Below, one piece after another: positions 1-12,115 of a stretch of DNA of 64,000 nucleotides. The stretch is from Toxorhynchites rutilus septentrionalis (Eukaryota > Arthropoda > Insecta > Diptera > Culicidae). The number at the start of each line of letters is the position of its first letter. Within the stretch, counting starts at the first letter, position 1. Where the stretch lies: assembly GCF_029784135.1 (NCBI RefSeq), contig NC_073746.1:55464097-55528096 (forward strand). Direction: 5' to 3'. The notes beneath the pieces were generated by a model. That model was not told the origin of the DNA and did no database searches. It saw only the letters and a list, made by a program, of their open reading frames with translations. A program made the position numbers and the translations under genes.

Positions 1-769
1 AACAATTTTTATACAAAAGTACGACGGGAAACATCATGAGAAAGGTTGGTTTCGTCTTCTAGTTGAATTTATTCATTAACCTTACTCTAACAGCAACACA
101 AGAGTTCTTTATTATGCTTCGATATAACGTGCAATTCGATACAACGTACAATTTTGAAAGCAAAATGTACGTTATATCGAAGTTACCCTGTAGTTAGAAC
201 AGCTGCTGATACATCTAAATTATTGGCCTCGAATGGAAAACCCAGGCTTGTCACCACGAAAATGCATTTTTCAAAAATTTCCTCCAACACTTCAATTTTT
301 TATTTTCGTCGCTTTCAATGAAATGATCTACAACATTGAAAACTAAAGTCTCTCGATCGATTATTTGCAAATTAATATCTCTGACTGTGCTGATAGTTTC
401 AAAATTTGAATAAACATGATCCATTAAAGATTAACTATGCCTGGAAACACGCGTAAATTCATCTACTGATTGTTTTAAATAGAAAAAATCTGCTAAATGT
501 TTCAAATGGTTTAAATTGTGGTTATCACGCCAATTAATATTGCATTCGCCAGCTAATATATTCAATTTGCTACAATCAAGAAATATTCCGGGCCAAGTTT
601 CTAAAATTTCAATAAAACGCTGGTCGTTAGAGCTGGGAGAGTCACTAAATTGTTGATACAGAAAAGTAAATTTTCTTTCATTTTTTTTATTTTAAAAGCG
701 CGTTATTCCACCTGACAATCCACTGGCATCTTTGCTTCACACTAACGGAACACGAAGTTTAATTCCACA
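1..769. other. gene-free stretch with a short inverted repeat
   Basis: No credible coding frame is visible. The only structure is a 14-bp perfect inverted repeat (CTTCGATATAACGT at 117-130 and its complement at 169-182) about 40 bp apart. Read on the minus strand from about 192 it begins like a pogo/Tigger terminal repeat (CAGGGTAACTTCGATATAAC), so this is probably the end of a small pogo-type element. The rest is unremarkable AT-rich sequence. Confidence 0.5.
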
Positions 770-1290
770 ATCGTGAAATTATATTGGATTAACAACGATG
801 TCATTGTAGAACATAAGTGAATTAATTTTTTTCGAACTTATCCTCAAAGGTGTTCAAAATTTCTTTTTTTTTTCTCACCATAACATTGATCTACGCACAG
901 AGACAAATACAACAAAATAAATCCAGCTCAAATTTAACCACTCCTTCCTCAGGTTTTGCGCTTAGCAACACATTTAGCGATCCATTTTGATTTGTATAGA
1001 AGAAAAAAATATAAAAGTACGTTATTCTACATGAAAATCAATTTCTACCTTCGAAAAAAGATCAATTTCGTTAGCGAACAAAGATTTTGTAAAACATATG
1101 GGAACTAATTTGTCCGAGTTTTCTCATTAAACTTCAAAGTTTCATGATTTTTCTTCCGATTATTCTCACCGTAACATTATTTTATGAGCAGAGAAAAATA
1201 CAACAAAATAAAGATGGCTCAAATCGGACGATTGTTTCCTAGAGTTTTGCGCTTACCAACATATTTGGAAATCTGCCAGTGAGAGATGTG
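770..1290 (-). repeat. dispersed Helitron-associated repeat, degenerate copy
   Basis: Two internally similar blocks lie at about 880-985 and 1165-1275, each with an 'acaaaataaa..gctcaaat' stretch followed by 'gttttgcgctta..caacacat'. The same block recurs at about 48535-48620, inside a larger repeat whose complement is found at 3430-3967. I read this as a decayed copy of that Helitron-like family. No coding potential is seen. Confidence 0.45.
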
Positions 1291-2104
1291 TTGGCTCGGT
1301 TAGACCTTTACTACATGTCCCAAATATATGTTTTCCTTAAAGCTATCGATCTTCTAGTGTGATTGTCCTGATATTCTTATATTCTCCTTTTCCTATTCCT
1401 TCGCGAGAAATCAAATCCCTTCTTACTAACAATAGAATAAGGTGAAATGTAAATACATATCAGATATAAGATAAGGCTTAAGAATTGAGTGTGATGAATG
1501 CGAGTGTAAACATTGTCAACATATCATTATATCCTTTCCTTTTCCTGAAGAAAATATGTTACCCTTCTAAACTCGAGCAGACCGCGAGATCGATTCTACA
1601 TCATTAACATTACAATTAAGGAAAAATGTTTATATATACTTGTACAATACACTACAGATAGGAGTTTGGCTCCTTTAAATTTATGTAACTGAGCCTGTAA
1701 AAATAAACGATTTGAAAAAAAAATATTTGGCGAACCGTTTTGTTTGTATAGATTTTATAAAAATTCTTCAAGTGTATTTGAATAGTGAAGTGGACGCCAA
1801 ATCTCTTAAAACTGTGAAAAATTTTTAGGTTGGTACAATGAGAATAAAAAACTAGTCTGGGGGAAACACAACAGTATGAATGGATTGTATTCAAGTCTAT
1901 TCCTGAATGGCCAGAGATGTATCTTACTTATGAATAATATCTGGACAACGGAAAAGTCACGATATAGAAATGTAGAAACTATGAAAGTTATGACTATTGT
2001 CAAAAAGAACTTTCATTTCAATTTTACCATGAAATTCGACACGTTTTAACACATTGTGTGATAAAATTTACAAAGATCATAATCTCCTTCGCAATGTATC
2101 TACA
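1291..2104. other. gene-free stretch
   Basis: AT-rich sequence with only short open frames (up to 80 codons) of atypical composition. I see no gene, RNA or clear repeat boundary here. Confidence 0.5.
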
Positions 2105-2238
2105 TTAGGGTGCCAATGGATGTATGGAAAAAAATCGAAACTAAAATTTCAAAAAGTTACCCTTACAAAATGTTCACCACCTCGAAAAAACACCCTATGC
2201 CAAATTTCAGCTCAATCGGCTTCCAATCTCGTCTATTG
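2105..2238 (-). repeat. dispersed repeat X, short copy
   Basis: Complementary to the right-hand part of the repeat at 20690-20840: on the minus strand it reads through 'gattgagct', 'catagggtgttttttcgagg' and ends near 'ggcaccctaa'. Further copies lie at 19470-20845, 37480-37690 and 41640-41940. Family identity is unknown. Confidence 0.6.
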
Positions 2239-3429
2239 ACAAACTATAATCACGCCATTCGAATACTGTAACTTGAGCCATTTCACGTCATTTGCAGCGC
2301 GTAATAAAGCGGATTACATTCTCGTTGATTTATTATTTACACCAATACTGAAGAATTGTCGATGTTGATAACACGTCTGTAAAAACTAGGAAGCGTGGAA
2401 CATGTCTTGTAAAACGCATTTTACTGTTTTGAATTCGGAAATCACTACGATTCGCGAAGTTGTGCGAATTTATACTTCGAACGAAGCAAATAATCTCAAC
2501 TGATGTCATCTCACTCAAAGAGACAATTACGTGGTTCACGCTACAAGAACATAAATTAAGACAACCATCCTCCGAAGGCTGCAAGTAGGTGTTGCAGCTC
2601 TTCAATATTAAACGATCGTCGGAACACCTCTGAAACTCGTAAATAATCGAAAAAGGAACCGCAGTCGAATATTAGTGTTTCCCGTTCGCTTAAACAATTG
2701 GCTTTCCCCCGTGTTTTGAAACGGTCCACTAGTATCAACATGCTGTACCAATTCTAATCGTATTCCAATTACCACCAATTACACCAACCCCGCCGATTGA
2801 GTTCCGTGTTCACGCGGGCCTGTGATCATAAAAATTACACTCGGTTAAATTTACGATGCTTTTAACACTGCGGCGATTCCACACTATTCATAGCCGTAGG
2901 CCGATCTCTCCGTATTATCCCACGCACAGGAACGCATCATCTTCGGTTGAGTCCGAAATACCAATGTTTTGGATTCCCTCAAGGCAAGAGCGCTCGCACA
3001 CATTGCACACTGACCTGTTCGCGATCGGTTGGTCGTTGACAAACTGATCGTAATCGATGACCATTTGTGTGGTTAAACACTTGTTTTCCAATGCAAGCGT
3101 GCACGGTGCCTAAGTTATGCAGTGCGCTTCGAAAATTTGTGGCGAGGATTAAAAGAACATAAATTGTGTGTGGATGTTGGGCACGGAGCTATTCCGATAC
3201 GTGCTGTTGCTGCTGCTGTTGCCGTTGTTGTTGTTTTACGTGGGATGAGATCAACGGTACTGCGCTCCTTGAGCTCCTCCCGTTATGTTAGATTGTCCGG
3301 TTGGGCTCAGTAAATGGCCAGAGAGAGCCCTGTCTTGCAATGGATTGAGGATATGTAACGGATTGGATTAAAATGTCATTTAAAATCCCAATCATTATCT
3401 CAGTACTATTTCATCCGGTCTAGTGAATT
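2239..3429. other. gene-free stretch, possibly single-copy
   Basis: Less AT-rich than its surroundings from about 2750 to 3350, with a short CTG/TTG run at about 3205-3235. The open frames present (up to 90 codons) have no recognisable motif and no convincing splice context. It could hold an untranslated exon or regulatory DNA, but nothing in the sequence proves that. Confidence 0.4.
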
Positions 3430-3967
3430 TGTATATAGGGGAAAGTCGGGAAAGACCGACAGGGTAGAAAAGTTATCGAATATATTTTTGGAATATTTTT
3501 CGTTACGTGAATGTTCTACCATTAGTTTTGCCATACAAATGAAACACAAATTTCTGCATTACTCGAGAACTAATCAAGTTAATGAAACGAAATTTGGCAT
3601 GTGATGATTCTAGGGGGCACGAAACGTTTCTATGGTGAATGGACACTCCTCCCCCCTCTCTAAAGGGTGAAGAGGGGGGGGGGGTCTGTATTTATTCTAT
3701 CATATTTTCTGTATCAAACATTTATTTCATGTAACGGAGAAACATGTGTCTGAAAATAATCTGATATTATAATGATGAGTTTTGGTAGAAGTACTAGGAA
3801 TTTTTTTAGTATATGGTAAATTGAATGGGGTCAATTAGAAGATCAATCAATGAACAGTTCTGCGATTGGATTTATGAATTTGCGCTTAGTAAGAAAACGT
3901 TAATGTTTGAAGGTATTGATAACAAAAAACAAATTTTGGGCGGAACGAAGTTTGCCGGGTCAGCTAG
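3430..3967 (+). mobile_element. non-autonomous Helitron-like element, 3' part
   Basis: The right end reads GAAGTTTGCCGGGTCAGCTAG followed by T at 3968, with a short imperfect GGCGGAAC/GTTTGCC hairpin just upstream. A CTAG end next to T and a subterminal hairpin are the hallmarks of Helitron 3' termini. Internally there is a monomer at about 3510-3700 (toll of 'ccatacaaatgaaac..aaatt..tgcatta' and 'tttggcatgtg') that appears in tandem in the opposite orientation at 48.75-49.28 kb. No Rep/helicase coding sequence is present. The 5' end is not delimited. Confidence 0.55.
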
Positions 3968-4857
3968 TTGTAAATAAAAACATAAAAGTAATCAACAAGG
4001 AACAGCTCGATGTAAATTTTCGTCTGCAGAAAATAAGGTTCTCATTGTTATCGAGTAATCTTTGGGGTATTTTTCGTTACGTGAATGTTTTACAACCACT
4101 TCTCTTCCAGTAACGAATCAACGATGAAGTTTTCTCATTTTTACTCCAGAAATATTGACGAGAATAAAATACTAATCAAGTCGGGTGAGACGGACACTCC
4201 ACCGACAAAAGACAAACATTTTGTTTTAAAAACAATTTGATTATCTCCTCCTTTTATTAACAGATGCCTACTAACTACGTTTGCAAGTGCTACCACATAT
4301 CATGGACGAATCAGCAGAGCGGGTTTTAAAACGTAATCCGAATGTCGGAAGCTATTTTAGACATGAAAAAACGAGAAAAATTACAATCCCTTCTAGGTGA
4401 TTTTAGTCTAGCCTTTTTGTTAGATAATTTTTAATGCATATTTGAAGACCTCCATAACTTATCGAGTACATAAACTTGAATTTTCTCATCTACCCATCTT
4501 TCCCACCCCAGGAGTCCATCTTTCCCGCCAAGTTTCGTTTTTCCCGACTCAATCTTTTATTTTCAAAAATTCCGGACACATTCATTTTTCAAAATTCTGC
4601 CTCAAAAACAAATTTTATTATAAAAAGAGACCTAGACTATCAATTTGTGGTAAGATAGCTTTATTTTTTTGTGAAATTCACCAAAAAAATCTACTTTTTC
4701 TTAGGTTGTCCGTTTTTACCGTCTTCATCTAATGGTGACTTGTATCGGAAGTACGGAAATGGAAAAATAAGGAGTTCAACAGAGTTCAACTACTTATTAA
4801 CGAGTTCTCAGTTGACAGTTTTTGAAGTTCTGAGTTTTGAAATGAGAAGTTTTGAAA
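3968..4857. other. gene-free stretch
   Basis: AT-rich sequence with overlapping short open frames of no recognisable type at 4442-4970. A 14-bp direct repeat 'gttttgaaatgaga' occurs twice around 4834-4863, next to the SINE that follows. Nothing else is supported. Confidence 0.45.
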
Positions 4858-5099
4858 TGAGAAGTTCGCCGTCTCACCATAGTTTTACTTGTGTCATTTT
4901 TATTAGTACTAAGTTGAGATTTCTATGCCAAATAACACGCCTCGAAAGCATTCTGATTGGCAAGCTCTAGAAAACGCGTGCCAACAGTGCAGGTTGGAGA
5001 AAATTTCTTTGACGAAAAATTCCCCCGACCAGAACGGGAAACGAACCCGAACCCCCAGCATGATAATGTGCGACGCTAACCACTCGGCCACGGGAGCAC
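4858..5099 (-). mobile_element. tRNA-derived SINE (Feilai-like), minus orientation
   Basis: Read on the minus strand from 5099 it starts with a tRNA-like head: an A box like TGGCCGAGTGGTTAGCG and a B box like GGTTCG(G)TTTCCCG, followed by a body nearly identical to the copy at 59764-60040. Similarity fades near 4858 at the shared 'gagacggcgaa' motif, so the (GAA)n tail seen in the other copy is missing here. The copy is diverged and surely inactive; RNA polymerase III boxes are recognisable but altered. Confidence 0.8.
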
Positions 5100-5140
5100 A
5101 AGTTTAAAGCCTCATAAAGCCAAAGAAGAAGAAGAAGAAT
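5100..5140 (+). repeat. SINE-type 3' tail with (GAA)n
   Basis: 'gtttaaagcctcataaagcc' is followed by a run of GAA repeats. The gtttaaagcctc motif is the 3' half of a hairpin tail found also at 12947-12980, 17513-17545 and 36119-36155. It directly abuts the head of the minus-strand SINE, suggesting that one SINE inserted at the tail of another. Confidence 0.45.
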
Positions 5141-6093
5141 TTCTCAGTTCATATGTGTTGGCAATATCAATAAACGCAATAGTATATTTTGTCACTCCGT
5201 ATATTGAACGTGTTTTGGATACAATCATCATGAGGAGAAAAAAAATATGCACAGTGAACCCTCAACCAAACGTCGTGGTGCAACTGTCGACCGGCAACTG
5301 CCTAGGAATATCATTAGGGTCACCAGGAGCAAGCTAAACGTTTCGGATCGCGATTTGATCAAAACGTTTGGCGCCGGCAGTACAGTGCAAATAAAAAATC
5401 TTCTGGAAGGTTTTAACTTCTACCGAGCCAGAGAACAACCAAACCGATCCTTTAAACAGAATGCTGTGGCCAAATGTTTCTGTATGTTTGTTTGCTGATA
5501 GAGAAGATGTGTCTAAAACGCACCGGCCGGGATATTTGACCCGCCTGATTTTCTCGTAAACCAGCAAGAATATAAATGCAATGGATATAGGCAATTGTGC
5601 TAGTCAATGATAGGATCCTACCATGTAAGTTTTACATTTATAACATGCTTTAAAAAAATAAGAAAAATAATTTTCTTTGGAAGCAATTTTCTATGTAATT
5701 TTCTACATCATTTCTATGAAGTTTTTGTTGCTTGAAACCGATTCAGAGGCGATAACTGTGGGTCATATTTATTGAGTCGAGTTCCCAGTGAATATCTCAG
5801 ATGAAGAAAGTGGTAAGAAAGGATTCATTTCCTTCTCAATTTGACATTTTCCGCATCAGCTTACACTTTTATGTTACACTTACTAAACTGGAGTAAACCG
5901 TGAGTAATCAGTCCAATCCTCCTAGACTAGTATTAAGTGAACTACAAAAATGATTTTTCGGCCCCGCAAAACTAACGGGTGGCAACTAAAGTTTTGGAAT
6001 TTTTTCGAAGCCCCTATGCTCAACAACAAACGAGCTCAGAGAGAAATGAGAGTGTCTATGAGTTAGCTCTCTCTCCTCTTTTTTGTTTGGTTC
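5141..6093. other. gene-free stretch
   Basis: Only short, overlapping open frames on both strands around 5155-5600, none with recognisable motifs. 'gagagaaatgagagtgtctatgagttagctctctctcctc' near 6040-6080 forms a loose GA/CT hairpin. No gene is supported. Confidence 0.4.
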
Positions 6094-6415
6094 ATGCTTG
6101 CTCTGTTTTGCTCAAAATGTCGCACATCAAAATGTAAGACCAGCCAAAATTATGGACGCAACAACAAGACTTCACGGAGCTTACGAGATTCCGCAGAAAA
6201 GTTCAACTGTTCTCACCAATACATCTGCGAAACATTGAAAAGATTCAGTATGAAGTTCCGAAAGAACACAAGAGACCCGGAAAACATCGAGAAACAGATT
6301 TCAACGCTGATACTTTCATGGATGATAATAAATTATTCCGGAAAATGCTTTGTTTTGGACGACGAAAGATTTCTTGTCGTGACATCAACCCTCAAAAGGA
6401 AAATTGGAAGTATTG
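6094..6415 (+). mobile_element. Tc1/mariner-superfamily transposase fossil
   Basis: The plus-strand frame contains a helix-turn-helix-like stretch (AEKFNCSHQYICETLKRFSMK) followed, after about 45 residues, by a catalytic-type motif CFVLDDERFL. That order (HTH, then F-[IV]-[LM]-DDE with hydrophobics on both sides) is typical of D37E/mariner-type transposases. The remaining two thirds of the protein are missing, so this is a decayed fragment, not a gene. Confidence 0.6.
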
Positions 6416-7839
6416 GAAGTTCCATTCCATTTTTTATTAAGAGGCTTTAAACTTATTCAGTTCGCATGACATGACATTCTATAATATTTGAAGAAATTAT
6501 TACTTAACAAAAGTGTTCCTATTTAAAATGTTGAATGGAATGCTGCCTTGATACTCGTGTGATCGAATTGAGCGAGTTGAAGTGATTTGCATGGATATAA
6601 TACAGAAAACACGAATGATGCAATAACTTTTTATATACAGCCATTCCATGCCATAGTTTTGTTGTTTATCGCAAAATATTAGACCCGTTTTTTTATTTTT
6701 TGTTAGGGTGAGCATTTCTGAGGTTTTTTACATAACATATATCGACCGGTTTAACCGGTGGTCCTGAAATTATTTTTCCCCTTTTATCCAAAAATAACTT
6801 CTTCCAAAAATTCATAACATTTGAACTATTGAACCGATTTAGACGATCGACTTTTCAAATTGAAACCAATGAGTTAACTTTCTTTGAAAAAATATCACAT
6901 CATCTTATCATCATCTTATTTGTGATTAAAACTTTTGTTTTCTGGCCGCCATTGCATATCCTAGCATCATGAATTCTCATTAGAATGTATAGGAGAAGTG
7001 GGTAATACGCACCCCCTAAGCGAGAATGGATTTATCTTGCCCGTGCTTTTAAAATTTAAGGTAACAACTACGTCAGTACGTAGATTAGTTAACCCTTAGT
7101 TATCTGCAATCATTCTGTATTTTAGATACTGAATAACAAAAATGCTACGAATTTTATTTTGTAAGGTGCCCAAATTCTAAATTTCCAATCATACGGTGTT
7201 AAATGGCCCAGCAGATGTATAAGTATATAGTAGTATGCCCATGAGTTGTTTCTCTCAGAGACTATAAAGCTCAGAGAAACAGCTTATATGAATGAGAGAT
7301 TCCATCAACCTATTCACTTCATGCCCACCAGCGAAGAGAAGAAACCGTTCCTCCGGTGAGCGTGCTCTCCCAGTTTTCTTGCGTTAATTCTCCAGTCCGC
7401 GCTCTTGTTTTCCTGCATTCTCTGAACACATAATATAGTTGCCAGATGTGAAAACATTTTTTCGTTTTGAAGACATTTATGTTTGTGAAGACAATTAATG
7501 TTTGTGAAAACATACTGATCATTTCCAAGTATGGAAAAACAATTGTTTGTGTGATTTATCGAACATCATGTTCGAAATATCGTGATGGTGTGCTCATTTT
7601 TGTTCATTATGATTACATTTGAAGACATTTATTAGTGTCATGCCGAGATATTTGAAAAAATCATCTGGCAACCCTCATATACAAGCTATTTCTCTCGTGA
7701 GAATGTTTACGGCCGATAGCGAGCAAATCGCCCCGATCAAGGGTATGCCATACTATGGCATGGGAATAAGTTAACTTATTCTCATCAGAAGCTTCCCGCA
7801 TGTGCATTATGACTAGGATTTTCATCTGGTTTTAGACAG
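6416..7839. other. gene-free stretch
   Basis: A partial copy of the hairpin SINE tail ('agaggctttaaac') lies at about 6440-6455. Otherwise AT-rich sequence with no credible coding region; an ORF of 69 codons at 7319-7528 has no recognisable features. Confidence 0.4.
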
Positions 7840-7847
7840 TTAACATG
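7840..7847. repeat. target site duplication, left (TTAACATG)
   Basis: TTAACATG directly precedes the inverted-repeat element and recurs exactly at 8338-8345 after it. An 8-bp duplication is the hAT superfamily signature. Confidence 0.85.
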
Positions 7848-8337
7848 TAGTGATCCCCAATTTTTGAAATTAATCGTTCATCAGCTAATCGAATAGTTTT
7901 CAGCAGTTTGTTATTCGATACGATTAATCGCCCCAAATAATCGATTAATCGATTAATCGCAACACTGAGATGAATAATTAGTTAGACTAATATTTCTCAT
8001 TTGCTAGAAAGCCATCTGTAATCAAAAAAGTGTTCACTCCGCCTGAAATCCAATTATTATCTTTTTCGCTCTCCTAAAGTCGTAAACAAAGCTCTATTAG
8101 CGTTGAAGGTTTTGAGCTTCGTTTACAGTTAAGGGGAGTGTCAAAGATAATGATTGATTTTCAGGATAAAACTGCAGCGGCCGTACGTTTTTTTCTCTCT
8201 GCGTTTGGATCGATTAATCGACGTAAATTATTCGTTCGCTTCGATTATTGGTTGTGCAGTATTCGTTCGATTAATAATCGATTTCTGTAGGAAGTATTCG
8301 ATTAATCGATTAATCGAACGATTATCGGGGATCACTA
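7848..8337. mobile_element. non-autonomous hAT element (MITE), 490 bp
   Basis: The ends are inverted repeats: TAGTGATCCCC at the left and GGGGATCACTA at the right, flanked by a perfect 8-bp duplication TTAACATG. Subterminal regions are packed with ATCGATTAATCG repeats on both sides, which could be transposase-binding sites. There is no transposase frame inside, so it would need help from an autonomous hAT source. The perfect target duplication suggests a younger insertion than most neighbours. Confidence 0.85.
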
Positions 8338-11129
8338 TTAACATGCACAAAACTGTTGATTCAAACTCAGATACGGAAATCATATGCATCCTACAAGGAT
8401 CATATCCCTACGAAAGATGTGGAAGGAGAGCGTGTTTAATATGTGACATTTGTCAGCGATAATAGCAAAAATCGAAAAGAACTATTCGAAAAAATCGATC
8501 AAAAATCGAAATGCACAATTCATACAAAGCGAACTTTGGCCATTATTTGAGGAAAATTCGGGAAAACTAAATCACTAAAACACATTCCGATAGATTTTAG
8601 TGATACGTTTTCAGGGTACAGTATCAGGATTGTAATTGTTGAACGAACCGAACCTTAAGTGTTGCTAATTTCATAGTAGTCTCGCAATGAACTTTTGTCC
8701 CACACCACTCTATTGTATTTTTATTTCAAATAAAGCTTTTAGTTCATCCGCCGCTGGTTCAGCTGACCAAACAATAAACATTATATTTTCACTTTCCGGT
8801 TGTATGAATTATAATTTCATTTGTAAAACCATCCCCCACGTCAAAGGCGCTTCGTTCGGTTGTCATTTCTAAGCTACACCATTTGTACTGAATGATAAAC
8901 AGAATCGAACGCAGAACACGAATTGGCAATGACATGAAAATCCATCACCTCGTGTATTAATTTTATTATTATTTTTTTCCTTCACATGCACAAGCTTATC
9001 GAACCCATCAAATGATCGTTTAATACTTGCAAGGTGTTATACATTGTCGATAGTAGGCAGGTCATTTTTATTTTTACAATTCAAATCGACTTCCTTATTA
9101 CGGGAATCCATCAGAGCAAAGTTAAAGTGTTTGACAGGTGGAACCGCTGCTCAGCCGAGGGTGTACAATTTTTCGGCAAAATCACATAAATCATCTTCTG
9201 CGGAATGAGTGATGAATATGTCTAAAAGCATCATGTTTAATATATATTAAAAATTCAGTTTTTAAATTGAATTCATTTGCCGATATCATGTCATGCAACG
9301 ATGGTAACAAATAAATTTCATGTGACTTCTTCATAAATTTGTTTCAATATCGCAACGATATACAACGATATACAGTGACAAGCTATTCGTTCCATCGAGC
9401 ATAGGTATATTTTCCCTTCTGCTGTAATAAGTTCCACATAATTACGAACAAATAGCTGCGCTATTACATAAATTTTAAAAAATGCGCCATCTAACATTTC
9501 TAAGATGCATTTCCTGGACGCACAAAGGCAGTAAGAGAAGAACTTACACGCACAGAAGCCCACCAGATGGGGGCCAGTGCTTCTAATATCGTTTAATTAG
9601 AACAATTTCAGTGGCTGCCGGGCCGGGCATAGAGAAGCGAAGGAATGCAGCCTGTGCGGCATTGGACCTCAACTGTAAGTGGCGAACGGAGCCGGCTGCA
9701 TTCCTTCCAAGTTGGCAAGGTCTGGAGGTCTGACTCTGGACAACTTGTCATGCCGATTATGCACATCCGGCGTTTGTTTTCATTTGTGAGTTCGAAGCGG
9801 TGACGTAAATAATTCAACATAAACGAAGATCCGTTTAAGTTGAAGACTTGAGCGCAAATCACGTATGCTGCCGGTGAAGTTGGCTGTGCTTGGCGCCGGA
9901 CACCGTTAAGAGTCGGAGCCCTTCGGATGGAGATTTCCACAGAAGTTGTCAGCAGAAAGGAAAGGATTTCAGTAGAAGGGCGATTTCAGTTATGATTGGA
10001 ATTCTAATGTATAATACCATAAGCGTGGAAGGTATTCTTTCCATCAAATATAATCCTCTATCACCTGCTGGAAGATTACGAGACAGCTACTTGCCACCCT
10101 GTATATAATATAATTAGTTCGATGAACATATATGTATAGCTAGTAGACCAGACTAGATTTTTTCATTGAAAGAATTTTTGCATTTCAATAATTTCGAACA
10201 TTCACGTACCTTTCCGAACTAGTTTTTCGACGGTATCGACGGTTTCAAATACATAATCTGTCTATACGTTCTCAAGATAAATAGTGGAATATGGACATCA
10301 AATCGTTTATATAAATAAAATATATTGCCCATACTATATAAATTTCAAGGAATTGACTTGCACCAGGACCAGACTTAAATCACAATATCTGGTATTAAAA
10401 GATTATTTCAATTCTTGCGAGAATGGCAGAATGCTTCAATAGGACTACAGAATCCACAGATGACACCGAATATTGTGACCAATTTTCTTCATCATATGAT
10501 CAGCTTGAATTGTGACTTATATTTAAAAAAAGTGTATTTGCAATTACTGACCTTCTTTTGAAACAATCCATAGCTCGAAAGTCAGGTGTCTGATAAAAAT
10601 ACGGTTTTCGACAACATTGTTGATATGTCAATGAACTTTCTAGGAACTATTAAAAACTGTTAAATAAACTCACTCAAAAATTGCATTGAATAATGATAAC
10701 AATAACAGATTTATGAACTGGTATAAAAGTTTACTTCTATTTCCAGAAAATCGCCGAATAACACCGGAAATGAGGGAAACACCCATTCGATGTCCAAGGT
10801 CAGGACACAGTGATTGCAGCGAAGTAGAGGCCAACCACCCGTTTAACGAGTCTGTATAATCTATTTACTTCGGTGATAAGCACAAAAATACATTGCGATG
10901 GTAACGGAATATAAACAGAAAGGCTGTAACAAAACACGCGAGGGGAAATAAATTGTAAATATACTGTAAACAAAAATTTGCTCTTTACAGAGGATGATGC
11001 CAAATTGAGCAAAGTCTTTTATGAAAAAACATGCTCAAAAATTGCCATTAAATTAAAAACTTTAATTTTTTTATGTAAGAGTACGTCTAAAAGAGACATA
11101 TGGGGGTAAAATAAGAATCTGTAAGAATG
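8338..11129. other. long gene-free stretch
   Basis: 2.8 kb without a supported gene. An imperfect hairpin lies at about 9640-9708 (GGAATGCAGCC ... GGCTGCATTCC, loop about 45 nt). The minus-strand frame of 110 codons covering it (9608-9940) has no recognisable domain, but the local base composition is richer in GC than the surroundings, so an untranslated or coding exon is conceivable. The rest is AT-rich. Confidence 0.35.
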
Positions 11130-11410
11130 TTTTTTTTTGAGAAACAGTTGAATAATTGTAAAATGTAAAACATTATCTAAACGCGCTACATGCCACGTTT
11201 TTCTTGGCCCATCTTAGGCTTCTCAAATCGTACCGACTAAAAAGACGAAGTAGAGTAGCATGGAAATACAATTTGAATACATCGCTACCACTGCAACAAT
11301 AATCGCAGCTATCCGTCATGCATATTATTCTATTTAAGGAAAATAGGAAAAATGATATAACAAAGCTACCTTGTAAATTTTGTAATTGCGTCGCAAGCCC
11401 CACCCATGTG
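11130..11410. repeat. dispersed repeat Y
   Basis: Shares blocks ('ttgtaaaatgtaaa.c.ttatctaaacgc.ct', 'tgccacgttttt..ttggcccat') with 35250-35345, and an adjacent block of that copy matches 13870-13945. At least three diverged copies exist in the window. Family identity is unknown; no coding potential is seen. Confidence 0.5.
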
Positions 11411-11559
11411 TGAATCTCCTGCCAGCCTGAATGTATAAAATCAGCTGTCCGCTGCGAAGCAATTGTATCGGAAAGTAGTCAAACATCAAATAAAACTGAA
11501 AACGTTCAGAAAATGTTTACAAAAGTGAATTTTATTAAATTTCACATAAATTTGAGCAT

Positions 11560-12115
11560 TTATAGTCCCTTTTGTGAAAAAAGTTGTCGATCACATGCCA
11601 CACGTGCAAATGGTTTGCCAAACGAGCACTTTTCGGCTGAATTTTTCCATCGCAACAGTCGTATCCGCTAATGGTACACTCTCTCCAATCAATTAGGTAT
11701 AAAATTGAGGTTCTTTGTCGTATGTTTCGTCATCCATGAGAATGCACTGGTTGGGATTGTTCAAAACACGCTCATATTGCTTTCGAGTTCGTGTTTTAGC
11801 ACGATCTTGCTACTTCGGTGTTTGTTTGGCCACTTTTTGTTTTTTATACGTCTTTAGACCATGAACTTCTTGGCCAAATCACGAATAGATGCAGACCTAT
11901 TCTTCTGAATATAATTTTCAACTCTTCGGTCCAATTCGAGATTACTTGGTCCGGGTTTTCGTCCACTTCTGCTGAGATCCTCGAAAGAACATTGAGTTAC
12001 CGAACTTTGCGACGATTCGTTCAACACTTTCTGGACAAACTTTGATTTTTTTTTGCTATTTCGTGGTGTGTAACACCCTTTCCGGTGGATAAATTGTGCA
12101 GAATTTTCTTTTTAG
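11560..12115 (-). mobile_element. Tc1/mariner-superfamily transposase fossil
   Basis: Several short minus-strand frames, interrupted by stops and shifts, together read like one transposase: a helix-turn-helix-like N-terminal part (12000-11900), a basic middle (about 11850-11780), and a catalytic-type region around 11740 where 'MDDET' is encoded, followed by an 'NLNFI' segment and 'GKPFARV'. This is the usual order in D37-type mariner relatives. No inverted repeats could be identified at the ends. It is heavily decayed. Confidence 0.6.

Noticed and set aside
9608..9940. 110-codon minus-strand frame in a GC-richer patch
   Set aside because: It overlies an inverted repeat, has no known motif and no clear splice sites. 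The sequence is described under the gene-free stretch instead.
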